From JANQKX01 sp039028695 (lineage in GTDB: Bacteria > Pseudomonadota > Alphaproteobacteria > Kiloniellales > Kiloniellaceae): a stretch of DNA of 13,639 bases. The DNA is taken from assembly GCA_039028695.1 (NCBI GenBank), contig JBCCHN010000139.1, forward strand, positions 1-13,639, given 5' to 3'. Position 1 is the first letter of the stretch, and every line of letters starts with the position of its first letter. Under the pieces are notes generated by a model. It did not search any database, was not told where the DNA came from, and was given only the letters and a program-made list of their open reading frames with translations. This document shows, piece after piece, positions 6,249-13,639 of the stretch. The translations under genes were made by a program, and so were the position numbers.

Positions 6249-7442
6249 ATGATGGCTCGGTTCAATTATCTTCTTTTCTTCCTCGGAGCGGTCGTTATTT
6301 CCGACCCGATTAATGCGCAAGATTCAAAGATCAACGAGAACTTGGAAGACGTTCAGCAGTCTGTCGACGATACCCATCGAACCTTGGATTTCATCGATCA
6401 ACTTTCCAAAGACTTTGATAGCCTGATCGACAGGGTTCTACCCGGAGGATCGGAAAGTCCACAGACAATCCAAAATCCAACCGTTCAGGAAATTCAATCT
6501 CATCTCGCCCAACTGGGATTTGACCCCGGACCCGCCGACGGAGTGATGGGCCCTAAAACCCAGGGAGCCATCCTGACCTTTCAAAAAGTGCGGGGCCTAC
6601 CTGCTGACGGGTTACCCAGCACCGCCTTGTTAAAAGAATTGCGATCCGTAACCGGCTCCGACGCCTCCACGACAGCATCCGATATACCAACCCAACCAGC
6701 GCCAAACAGTGGAGAAGCCCAATCCACCTTGCCCAGTGCGCCAAATACATCACAAACGCCACAGACGCCATCTTCCGAAACCGCATCTACTTTTCCAACA
6801 GCCCCGACCGATGATCCCTCTCTTCCGGAAGCCACCACCACACAAAGTGCAAGCATCATTGTCCCGCCCTCTCTCAAGTTGGGCACGCCAGACTCTTCAA
6901 ATGAGCCAGAATCTGATGACGGGGACATAATCGCATCCAAAAGTCCCCTGTCCCATTTCGATATTGCCGGACTTAAGCTGGGAGACGACGTAGCCCTTTT
7001 TGTCGCAAAATATCCAAACGTCGAACTCACGCAAAATGTCCAATCACTGCAGGGCACTTCCGGACCATTGAACGTGTCCTTAGGTACATCGGCGGTTCAC
7101 AGTACGGAAAAACTTGTCATTCAAGTAGACGCGGATGAAAGCAACAGAATCTATCGCATCAACTTTGCGCAAACATTTGATGTGCTCGATCAATCGGTTG
7201 TCGAAAAACGCCTGTTTGAGAAATATGGCAAGCCTGTAAAGTCGGATCAGAACGGAAACAGCTGGCAAGGCTTTTGGGGGGACGAAGTTTCACAAGATAT
7301 GGTGGCGACCATGGAAAACAACCGCCTTACCCTGCGGCTTGGGGATCATGTCTTAGCTCAGAATCTGGCGCAGATGGCTCAGGATAACGCCTCGAAAGAC
7401 GACCCATCAAACAAGCAAGGCTCTGAGGAGATACAGTTTTAG
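6249..7442 (+). CDS. Exported protein with a PG_binding_1 domain and a C-terminal globular domain
   Basis: A 397-residue secreted or periplasmic protein. Residues 1-23 are a signal peptide (MMARFNYLLFFLGAVV..., likely cleaved near INA|Q). A short polar, probably helical region rich in Asp and Gln follows. Then comes a peptidoglycan-binding type 1 domain at about residues 77-133, with the hallmark LAQLGFDPGPADGVMGPKT and AILTFQKVRGLPADG. Residues about 135-220 are a Pro/Ser/Thr-rich linker, and about 235-375 form a compact domain starting HFDIAGLKLGDDVALFV and including IYRINFAQTFDVLDQ and LFEKYGKPV. That pattern recurs in secreted alphaproteobacterial proteins of unknown role. No catalytic motif is visible, so it most likely binds the wall rather than cutting it. 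The frame also opens at a TTG at 6216. I chose the ATG at 6249 because AGGGA lies 5 nt before it and the signal peptide starts there; the next ATG (6252) is equally possible. Confidence 0.8.
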   Translation: MMARFNYLLFFLGAVVISDPINAQDSKINENLEDVQQSVDDTHRTLDFIDQLSKDFDSLIDRVLPGGSESPQTIQNPTVQEIQSHLAQLGFDPGPADGVMGPKTQGAILTFQKVRGLPADGLPSTALLKELRSVTGSDASTTASDIPTQPAPNSGEAQSTLPSAPNTSQTPQTPSSETASTFPTAPTDDPSLPEATTTQSASIIVPPSLKLGTPDSSNEPESDDGDIIASKSPLSHFDIAGLKLGDDVALFVAKYPNVELTQNVQSLQGTSGPLNVSLGTSAVHSTEKLVIQVDADESNRIYRINFAQTFDVLDQSVVEKRLFEKYGKPVKSDQNGNSWQGFWGDEVSQDMVATMENNRLTLRLGDHVLAQNLAQMAQDNASKDDPSNKQGSEEIQF

Positions 7443-7626
7443 ACGATTTGTTGAGAGCCGCAGGGAAAGTTGAAGGTGAAGCTATTTGGCGGATGATCTT
7501 TCAATCGAAAAACAAAAAGTATTTTGTGCATAGACAGTATTGGGTGATGGGATGGGCCACAAAAGCGCGGGAGAGTATTCACTAGACCCCTTGTGTGGAC
7601 TAAAAGCCGGGCCGCTCCTTAGGGCG

Positions 7627-10347
7627 ATGGTAAGATCGTTTGCTGCCATCCTTGTGGCATTGTTTGTGATTTCGCCACCAACAGAATCCAATGCTCAATC
7701 TGAGGCCCCTGGTATTGACGCCTACCTGCAGGGTCTGGATGACCTAAACCAGGCGCGATGGGATGACGCCATTCAGAGTTTCAACAGAGCGCTTCAAGAC
7801 CAGGCTGAAAATCCCGATTATCTGCTGGCCCGTGGTGTTGCTAGCACCTTTGCACGCCGTTTGAGAGACGCTGAGCACGATTTTGAACGGGCCAACCGCT
7901 TGCGGCCCAATCATAAGCCGACAAAGCTTTGGTGGGCGACGGCAGTCGCCATGCAGGGCCGCTTTGCCGAAGACGGCGTAATTTATCCGCCGGTTACGCA
8001 TGATCAATATGAAACAACCATACGCACCATGTCCAAGGAATTTGGAGACTACTATTTCCGCCAGAGCCTTGGCGACGACGATGCGGTTGCGGTGGCTAAG
8101 CCGCGCTACGATGCGGCCATTCGTTCTTTTCCCAAATTAGCGAAAATGTTCGTGGAACGTACCAGATCCGAAGGTGGACAACAGCTGGACGGGCTAACAG
8201 CGGCTCTGCGCCAACGGGGCATCGAGCGCTACAACACAGGAAAATGCGACCAGGCAATAGAAGATTTGCATAACGCCTATAATGCCAATCAAGCTGACGC
8301 GGAGGCTCTTTATTATTTGGCAGGCTGCAAACTACAATTGGGATCACCCGAAGGTGCCCGTCACGACTATACCGAAGTTTTATTGGCAGAGCCGGATCAC
8401 GGCTATGCCTTGTTGGGCCGGGCATTGGCCTTGGCGGAACTGGGTGATGAGCCAGCGACCCAGCGTGACCTGGCGGCGGCCAAGAGCCTGCTGTCGACCT
8501 TGGACCCGGCGTACGAAAAACAGATCGAAAATGCTTTATCGGGCCGGCAGGATCCGGCATCACCCATCCATGGCTTTGATCAATTGGCGGCCTTGCCTCT
8601 AGCCTTAAGCGCCGGGGTGGCCTGGGACTCCTTTCTGCAATCGGCTCAAGACCTGGTGAAGAGTACTCAGGTCGGCCGCCTGCGGGCCGATGAGGCCTAT
8701 CAAGTAGAGCTAAACCGCTTGGGTCAGGCTGCCCAAGCGGACGGCGCCGGCGCTGACGAATTTGCCGCCCTGGGCCAATTTCTCTACGAACAGGCGCTCA
8801 TTGTCGTTGGAGAGGCCGTCGAACCCCGGGCACCCAACCGCTCCTACCGTCCGCAAAACGCGGCGCGCCAAGACAGCGAATTAGCCTTTGCCGAACGTGC
8901 CGTGGACCGGGCCCTTCAGCTTGACCCCAATCATCCCCGCGCCCTGGCCTTTAAGGGCGCGAGCCGGTTCAAGCGGGACAACGATTGGGTCAGTGCGGAA
9001 AAATACCTCTCCCGCGCCATTGATCTAGATCATCAGGATCCAGTGATTCTGGATCTTTTTGCCATCGTGTTGGACTACATCGCCTTTGTGCAAGCTTCAG
9101 CGGCAGCCGAGTTGCGGTCCGTGGATAGCTGGGAAGACACTCACTATATCTATTATCGCTATCCTTCCGAAGCCGAGCTTCGCCGCGCAAATGAGTTGGA
9201 CGCCCTGGCCCGTAGATTGTGGGATAAGGCGCGCCGGGCACTGAACGCAGCAATCGCTTCGGCACCCGATTCGGCTCAGGCCTCTTACTATCAATCCATT
9301 TTGGCCGAACGAGATGGCGACTTAGCAGCCGCCGAGGCTCATTTGAAGCAAGCCTTGGCGCATCAGTCGGACTATTTTGAAGCTGCTCAGCGTTTGAGCA
9401 CCATTGCCCATAAACTTGGCCATACGACGCTTGCCTACGATGCCCAATCCATTGCCACCAATCTCGTGCAAACGTCGGCGGCCCCTATGCTGAAACTGGC
9501 CTGGATTGAATTCAACAGGACAGCCTATGAAAAAGCGACCAGAGCCTTGAGCAAAGCGGCCGAGTTGGACCCCGCAGACCCGCGAGTGGCAGCTTTTTTC
9601 GGTGCCATCGCCGAAGCCACGGGAGATAACCGCGCGGCAATGGAGTGGTTTTTAACCGCCGCCGCGTTGGAAGAGGTTCGCCTTGCAAACCTCGGGCGCG
9701 ATGTGCGGGGAAAAGCTTATACAGGATTTGAGGCAGATCATCTGGCGCGCCTTTTCGCCCTGTACAATCGGGCGGCCGACATCCTCAACAAGTTGGGGCA
9801 TTCGGAATTGGCCGCTCAGCTCCTGAACACGAATTTCGCGCTTTACCAACAGCTAGGCGAAGAAACGAAATTTTCCAGATCATCTAGCGGAATACTGCCC
9901 GAGCCTCGCCTGGATCCGGGCAAAATCCCCGAAGCGCCAACCATAGAGGGGCTGATTGTCTGGTCGGCAATTCACGCCGGCAGAGCCAACACGGACTTAG
10001 GGCAATACGACACGGCCTCTCAGTTCTATGACTGGGCAGCCGCTTTTGAATCGCGCAAGCCGCCAAGTGTGGACCAGGGTATGGCGGTTCGGCTTCCTGG
10101 AACCTGGGGAAGGCTCGGCCTCGCGGATGTAGCGCTGCAAAGGGGCAACCTGCAACAAGCGAGCGATCATATGCAGGATTTCGGATACCCATCTGTGGCC
10201 ACGCCGGCGATGGACGCGGAAGCCGCGCGGCTGCGGAATGCGATAGAGGCCGCCGGATACCGCGCGACAGGGCAAACTCTTCATGACCTGCGGGATCAAC
10301 AAAAACGCAATAAGGCCCAAGAGCTGCAAAATCAAGAAACTTGGTAA
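7627..10347 (+). CDS. Large exported TPR-repeat protein
   Basis: A 906-residue protein built largely of tetratricopeptide repeats, helical scaffolds for protein-protein contacts, presumably acting in the periplasm. Residues 1-24 form a signal peptide (MVRSFAAILVALFVI..., likely cleaved around SNAQ|S). Clear TPR blocks lie at about residues 30-97 (AIQSFNRALQDQAENPDYLLARG), 199-285 (DAEALYYLAGCKLQLGSPEG), 420-500 (AVDRALQLDPNHPRALAFKG) and 545-700 (KAAELDPADPRVAAFFGAIA). Stretches between them, such as about 105-190, lack obvious repeats. No catalytic domain is visible. The start is uncertain: the frame is open back to a TTG at 7540, with an ATG at 7552. I prefer 7627 because it starts the signal peptide and follows AGGG, although that spacing is short. 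It lies 184 nt after the peptidoglycan-binding gene on the same strand and may share its transcript; a joint envelope role is inference. Confidence 0.83.
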   Translation: MVRSFAAILVALFVISPPTESNAQSEAPGIDAYLQGLDDLNQARWDDAIQSFNRALQDQAENPDYLLARGVASTFARRLRDAEHDFERANRLRPNHKPTKLWWATAVAMQGRFAEDGVIYPPVTHDQYETTIRTMSKEFGDYYFRQSLGDDDAVAVAKPRYDAAIRSFPKLAKMFVERTRSEGGQQLDGLTAALRQRGIERYNTGKCDQAIEDLHNAYNANQADAEALYYLAGCKLQLGSPEGARHDYTEVLLAEPDHGYALLGRALALAELGDEPATQRDLAAAKSLLSTLDPAYEKQIENALSGRQDPASPIHGFDQLAALPLALSAGVAWDSFLQSAQDLVKSTQVGRLRADEAYQVELNRLGQAAQADGAGADEFAALGQFLYEQALIVVGEAVEPRAPNRSYRPQNAARQDSELAFAERAVDRALQLDPNHPRALAFKGASRFKRDNDWVSAEKYLSRAIDLDHQDPVILDLFAIVLDYIAFVQASAAAELRSVDSWEDTHYIYYRYPSEAELRRANELDALARRLWDKARRALNAAIASAPDSAQASYYQSILAERDGDLAAAEAHLKQALAHQSDYFEAAQRLSTIAHKLGHTTLAYDAQSIATNLVQTSAAPMLKLAWIEFNRTAYEKATRALSKAAELDPADPRVAAFFGAIAEATGDNRAAMEWFLTAAALEEVRLANLGRDVRGKAYTGFEADHLARLFALYNRAADILNKLGHSELAAQLLNTNFALYQQLGEETKFSRSSSGILPEPRLDPGKIPEAPTIEGLIVWSAIHAGRANTDLGQYDTASQFYDWAAAFESRKPPSVDQGMAVRLPGTWGRLGLADVALQRGNLQQASDHMQDFGYPSVATPAMDAEAARLRNAIEAAGYRATGQTLHDLRDQQKRNKAQELQNQETW

Positions 10348-10448
10348 AACCTTTAAGGATTCCGTTCTTTCTTGCCGGGACGCCTTTCTGCATACATTAT
10401 CACGTCCCCAAAAAGAAATAGAGCGAGGCCTAAAGCTTTAGATCGCCG
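10348..10448. other. Convergent intergenic region, no strong terminator
   Basis: The 101-nt gap lies between the convergent TPR and cytochrome genes. It has a weak hairpin GGGACG/CGTCCC (10377-10408, 20-nt loop) and the 12-bp palindrome CTAAAGCTTTAG (10430-10441). Neither is a convincing intrinsic terminator. Confidence 0.35.
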
Positions 10449-12398
10449 TTAATTGATCTGTCGAGCAAGACCCTGCAATAAAGAACTGCCGGGATTGTGT
10501 TTCAGTGCTTCAGCCATTGACGTTTGGGCGCTTTTTTTATCGCCATCCAGTAGGTCAAGAGTGACCAGCATGCGCCAAGCCTCAACGAGCTGAGGATCCA
10601 AGATGACCGCTTCGCGGAAGGCTTTCTCGGCAGCGGGGAAATTCCGTAGCACAAGAGCGATACCGGCATTGGCCAGTTGCCCTTCCGGCAGGTCGAAGCC
10701 GGCCCGCAGCACAGCTTGAAGTTCCGATACGGCAGATTGAAAAGAGGCGGCATGGCGGGGCGGCAAATGGGCGATTGGCAGGCTCAGCATTTCCTTGGCC
10801 GCGGCCAAGCGCACCGCAGCCACCGAGTCATCCAACACGTCAAGCAAACGGGAGACCTTTTGCTGATCAGCGGCATGCCTTTGCAAAGGCACCGCGGCCG
10901 CCCGCACCAAGGGCTCGTCGTCCTTCAACAGCGGCGCTAAGTCTGCAGCAAGGCTCGAGCTGGCCAGGGGCGCCAAGAGACTGAGGGCAGTTGCCCGCAC
11001 GATTGCCGGCGCGTCTTGATCGCGGGCCAAAGCCGCCAGATCACCTTGGTGACCCGAGGCATCAGCGCGGCCCGCGGCGATCAACTGACCGAAATGTTGA
11101 CCCCGGTAGGCCGAGACCGGAAACCATTCGCGTAGGGTCGCATCCGCCCATTCTGGACTGCTATCTTGGTGACAGTCGTTGCAGGCATTGGGTGTCCCGA
11201 TTTCCACCGATAAGTCGGGTCGGGGAACCCGAAAGCTGTGATCCCGCCGGCCGTCAATTTCCATAAAAACCCGCTCGACCATGTGACAGCTCACACAGAG
11301 AGCACCCGGCGCATCGGCTGGGTGAAAGTGGTGGGTGGGAGAGTCATAGTCCTTCAACGTCAAGCTTGGGAAAGCCTGATTGCCGGCGGGGGAATGGCAT
11401 TGAGTACAGACCCCGTTGCCCTCGGCCACCATCCCTGCGCTGTGCACCTCGTGACAGTTACTGCAGCGTACACCCTGGTCATACATCTTGGACTGCAGGA
11501 ATGAGCCATAAACATAGGCCTCATCTTCGATGGTGCCATCCGCGTGGTAGAGGCCTTCGCGCAAGAGGGCCAGACGGTAGGCATCATGAAAGGGCGTTCC
11601 CGGCAAAGGGTTTCCCGCCCCAAAAGCCTCGCGCCGGGAATGACAACCCGCGCACTGCTGAATTTCTTTTTCTGATGTGCCGCCATAGCCGATCGTCAGG
11701 CCCGCTGAGGTCACACCCTGCCAAAGGTCTTGCGCAAAATCGTCTTGCCCGGCCCACTGCAAGTGAGCTTGACCCGGTCCGTGACAGGCCTCGCAACCAA
11801 CGCCCAATTCGGAATGGGCGCTTTGGTAGCGGTGGGACGCGGGGGAGAAGTTCTTTTGAAAATTCGTCGCATGGCATTCGGCGCAACGGGCGTTCCAATT
11901 CTTATAGGGACCGGTCCAGTGCAAACCCATGCCCGGTGCCAGATCCAGGTCCGGGTAAAGGTGAAACCAGGTTTGGCGTGCCACGTCCCAGGCCACATCG
12001 AAGGACTGTAACTGGCCCCGATCCCCTTCCAACAAATACTGTTGCAGCGGCTCTACCCCGGCGACGGATTGAACTTTGTAAGACGATGCTGAGCCGTCCC
12101 GTTCGGTTACCGCGATACGAAAGTCTTCACCGTCTTTAGTAAATTGACTGATGGAGCCGTCGCTGTGGGCGAAACGAGCGTCCTCAAAATCGCCGAGCAC
12201 GCTGGCTGGTGAAGGTTCGGCCCAGGCCAAGGCATGGTGGGAGGTCTCCCAGGCCGCAAACTGTTCGCTATGGCAACTGCGACAACTTTCGGAACCCACA
12301 TAAGCCGGGTCGGCGTTATCGGTGTCCGCCCAGACGGCCAAGGACCAAAGCAAGGCAATCCAGCAGACCAAGCAAGCAGCCAGCGCTGCTGGTTTCAC
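10449..12398 (-). CDS. Exported octahaem cytochrome c with HEAT-like and TPR-like C-terminus
   Basis: A 649-residue periplasmic multihaem c-type cytochrome. Residues 1-24 form a signal peptide (CLVCWIALLWSLAVWA). Eight CxxCH haem sites begin at residues 39, 172, 202, 249, 312, 331, 368 and 406 (CRSCH, CAECH, CEACH, CAGCH, CSNCH, CTQCH, CVSCH, CNDCH). The spacing and phrases such as YVGSESCRSCHSEQF, GVEPLQQYLLE and HWTGPYKNWNARCAECH fit the cytochrome c554-related family found with TPR tails. Residues 455-545 look like HEAT repeats (alternating Leu/Ala helices, DDEPLVRAAAVPL), and 575-645 like TPRs (AFREAVILDPQLVEAWRML). I chose the GTG at 12398 because it overlaps the HAD stop as GTGA, so translation is coupled; an upstream TTG at 12428 would overlap further. 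Family members presumably carry electrons or reduce or oxidise a small molecule; the substrate here is unknown. Apo-protein export by Sec and haem attachment by the Ccm system are expected. Confidence 0.93.
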   Translation of the reverse strand: MKPAALAACLVCWIALLWSLAVWADTDNADPAYVGSESCRSCHSEQFAAWETSHHALAWAEPSPASVLGDFEDARFAHSDGSISQFTKDGEDFRIAVTERDGSASSYKVQSVAGVEPLQQYLLEGDRGQLQSFDVAWDVARQTWFHLYPDLDLAPGMGLHWTGPYKNWNARCAECHATNFQKNFSPASHRYQSAHSELGVGCEACHGPGQAHLQWAGQDDFAQDLWQGVTSAGLTIGYGGTSEKEIQQCAGCHSRREAFGAGNPLPGTPFHDAYRLALLREGLYHADGTIEDEAYVYGSFLQSKMYDQGVRCSNCHEVHSAGMVAEGNGVCTQCHSPAGNQAFPSLTLKDYDSPTHHFHPADAPGALCVSCHMVERVFMEIDGRRDHSFRVPRPDLSVEIGTPNACNDCHQDSSPEWADATLREWFPVSAYRGQHFGQLIAAGRADASGHQGDLAALARDQDAPAIVRATALSLLAPLASSSLAADLAPLLKDDEPLVRAAAVPLQRHAADQQKVSRLLDVLDDSVAAVRLAAAKEMLSLPIAHLPPRHAASFQSAVSELQAVLRAGFDLPEGQLANAGIALVLRNFPAAEKAFREAVILDPQLVEAWRMLVTLDLLDGDKKSAQTSMAEALKHNPGSSLLQGLARQIN

Positions 12399-13423
12399 GG
12401 AGCAGATGCCGGGTAAACGGTCAGCCAATCATTGGCCATATCGATCAGCAACCAGCCCCGCTCCCCCGCTTCGGACAAGCCACGATCCAGACGGCCCACA
12501 TGGCTGTCCCGGTCATAGGCCCATTCCCGCTCAGCGTCCGTGTGGTGAACGATAGCGGCAAGACGAGGTCCGCTTCCCGCCGTGGTCCATTCCAGCATGG
12601 CAAAATCCCCGTCGGAGTTTCCCACCGCCAAGAGGGGGCGCCGACCGATGACCCGGTCAATGGCGACCGGCTTGCCGCCCTTGTCGTTGATAAAGGCAAT
12701 CGCTGGCTCCTTTACGATCGCCGGCTGACCATCCACCGTGCCATAGGACGTTTCAACCATGCTGCCGATGACCTGTTCCGGCGGGATGCCATAAACCTTA
12801 TCAGTAAAAGCTCGCATGAAGTGCACGCCGCCGCCCGAGACGATGTAGGTGTCAAAGCCCTCATCCCGCAGATAGCGCAACAACTCCAGCATGGGCTGAT
12901 AGACCATGTCGCTGAAGGCCATGTCTGTCTCGGGATGGCGCGCCGTTGCAAGCCATTCGCGGGCCGCCTCGATGAAGGCGGACACCGTGGTATTGCTATG
13001 GCTGACAGTCACGATCTCCAGCAAAGCTTCTTCGCCACCGGCCAAAGCAGCCTTCAAATCACCGGCAGCGGCGGCCTTTAGGGCATCGGAAGTCAGAATG
13101 GACGGATCGTTTTCGGCCATAGCTTTGAGCTGATCCGCGGCGAAAAATAGCTGGAAGTAAACCGGCTGTTCGGCCCACAGGGTACCGTCGTTGTCGAAGA
13201 CCGCCACACGCTCCGATGGGGCGACAAAGCGACCTGACGTGGGATCGCTTACCGCCTCCACAAAGGCGATGAGCCGTGACTTAACTTCGCCATCACGCCA
13301 AGACGGCAAGGGATCGGCCCAAGCGGTGGCGCTGATCGCCAGCACCGCGGTGGCAAGCACGGCGGCAACAAGATAGTTCCGAACATATCTTACACAGCCG
13401 TGCGTAAACGACAGGACAAACAT
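12395..13423 (-). CDS. Exported HAD-family phosphatase (haloacid dehalogenase-like)
   Basis: A 342-residue periplasmic HAD-superfamily phosphohydrolase. Residues 1-36 are a signal peptide, with a hydrophobic core LVAAVLATAVLAISATAWA and cleavage likely after AWA. Motif I is VFDNDGT with nucleophile Asp77 and Asp79. Motif II is IVSGGG with Ser196, and the motif III lysine is likely Lys251 (DKGGKPVAIDR). Motif IV is GNSDGD with Asp271 and Asp273, so all catalytic elements are present. A helical cap insert lies at about residues 85-185. The start at 13423 lies 17 nt after the arylsulfatase stop, with AGAGGG upstream at a rather long spacing. The stop overlaps the cytochrome start. HAD proteins of this exported kind are often found next to arylsulfatases; the substrate is unknown, and a sulfate- or phosphate-ester scavenging role is inferred from context. 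Confidence 0.92.
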   Translation of the reverse strand: MFVLSFTHGCVRYVRNYLVAAVLATAVLAISATAWADPLPSWRDGEVKSRLIAFVEAVSDPTSGRFVAPSERVAVFDNDGTLWAEQPVYFQLFFAADQLKAMAENDPSILTSDALKAAAAGDLKAALAGGEEALLEIVTVSHSNTTVSAFIEAAREWLATARHPETDMAFSDMVYQPMLELLRYLRDEGFDTYIVSGGGVHFMRAFTDKVYGIPPEQVIGSMVETSYGTVDGQPAIVKEPAIAFINDKGGKPVAIDRVIGRRPLLAVGNSDGDFAMLEWTTAGSGPRLAAIVHHTDAEREWAYDRDSHVGRLDRGLSEAGERGWLLIDMANDWLTVYPASAP

Positions 13424-13440
13424 GACCCGGCCGCCGCCCT

Positions 13441-13639
13441 CTATTGAGTGCCGCCGGGCGTGGCGGAGAGTTTCTCCATCACCTTATCGAGACTGAAACT
13501 CGCCGCCTTTTGGCGCGGCGGAAACTCTTGGAAGGTGCTTAAGAACTGCCCCACATACTGCTGCGCCGGCACCAGGAAAAAGACATGGTCCAGCACCCAG
13601 TCATAATAGGTATTCGATGTCTTTTGTGCCCTTTCGAAA
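13441..13639 (-). CDS. Arylsulfatase, C-terminal fragment (5' end beyond window)
   Basis: The minus-strand frame is open from the right edge to a TAG at 13443-13441 and shows the last 65 residues of a protein. It reads through DWVLDHVFFLVPAQQYVGQF, then TFQEFPPRQKAASFSLDKVM and a short tail. The FPPRQK-x-x-SF pattern after a VPAQ-x-YV segment is typical of the C-terminus of large bacterial arylsulfatases, which hydrolyse sulfate esters in the periplasm. The catalytic Cys or Ser (formylglycine precursor) lies outside the window, so activity and subclass cannot be judged. The following HAD gene fits the known arylsulfatase neighbourhood and strengthens the call. Confidence 0.75.
   Translation of the reverse strand, partial: FERAQKTSNTYYDWVLDHVFFLVPAQQYVGQFLSTFQEFPPRQKAASFSLDKVMEKLSATPGGTQ

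Noticed and set aside
10430..10441. CTAAAGCTTTAG palindrome near the cytochrome stop
   Set aside because: Too short and without a T-run or loop; not a credible terminator or operator by itself.
11366..12139. 257-codon plus-strand frame
   Set aside because: Antisense to the octahaem cytochrome; the Arg/Pro-rich translation is typical of a shadow.
12209..13081. 290-codon plus-strand frame
   Set aside because: Antisense across the cytochrome start and the HAD phosphatase, both of which have strong motifs on the other strand.

Overview
The window looks like ordinary chromosome from a Gram-negative, probably alphaproteobacterial (Rhodospirillales-like) free-living or marine bacterium. The reasons are a Flp-type pilin with the alphaproteobacterial GATAIEYGLIAAL signature, an orphan ParA/MinD-type ATPase, a periplasmic gamma-glutamyltransferase, an exported peptidoglycan-binding protein, a multihaem cytochrome c, and an arylsulfatase/HAD phosphatase pair. 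This assignment rests on protein style, not on a marker gene. I see no transposase, integrase, CRISPR array, tRNA or rRNA.

Layout. (1) Positions 1-1460, minus strand: a ParA-family ATPase followed after 1 nt by a long Pro/Ala/Glu-rich protein that runs off the left edge. (2) Positions 1461-2235: an intergenic region with a 16-bp perfect palindrome, then a compact plus-strand unit. That unit has a CRP-like site, a matching -10, a Shine-Dalgarno sequence, a 39-codon hydrophobic small ORF, a 3' hairpin and a strong terminator. (3) Positions 2236-2620, minus strand: a Flp pilin gene with a cUUCGg-loop terminator. Its upstream region is very AT-rich (about 16% G+C by hand count over 2471-2610) and holds a 19-bp palindrome next to a plausible promoter. 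(4) Positions 2841-4052, plus: a sugar-transfer-associated ATP-grasp protein. (5) Positions 4205-5998, plus: periplasmic gamma-glutamyltransferase. (6) Positions 6249-10347, plus: two exported proteins, one with a peptidoglycan-binding domain and a second globular domain, the other a large TPR protein. (7) Positions 10449-13639, minus, convergent with block 6: a tightly coupled operon read right to left, with the C-terminus of an arylsulfatase, an exported HAD phosphatase, and an exported octahaem cytochrome c with C-terminal HEAT-like and TPR-like segments.

How the genes may work together. The right-hand operon combines sulfate-ester hydrolysis, phosphate-ester hydrolysis and a periplasmic multihaem redox protein. 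The HAD stop and the cytochrome start overlap as GTGA, so the two are very likely co-translated. The plus-strand block handles cell-envelope tasks: glutathione or gamma-glutamyl peptide breakdown, peptidoglycan binding, and TPR scaffolding. The least described part is 1461-2620, where two short regulated transcripts (a small membrane protein and a pilin) converge on back-to-back terminators. Each has a palindromic site placed like an activator site.
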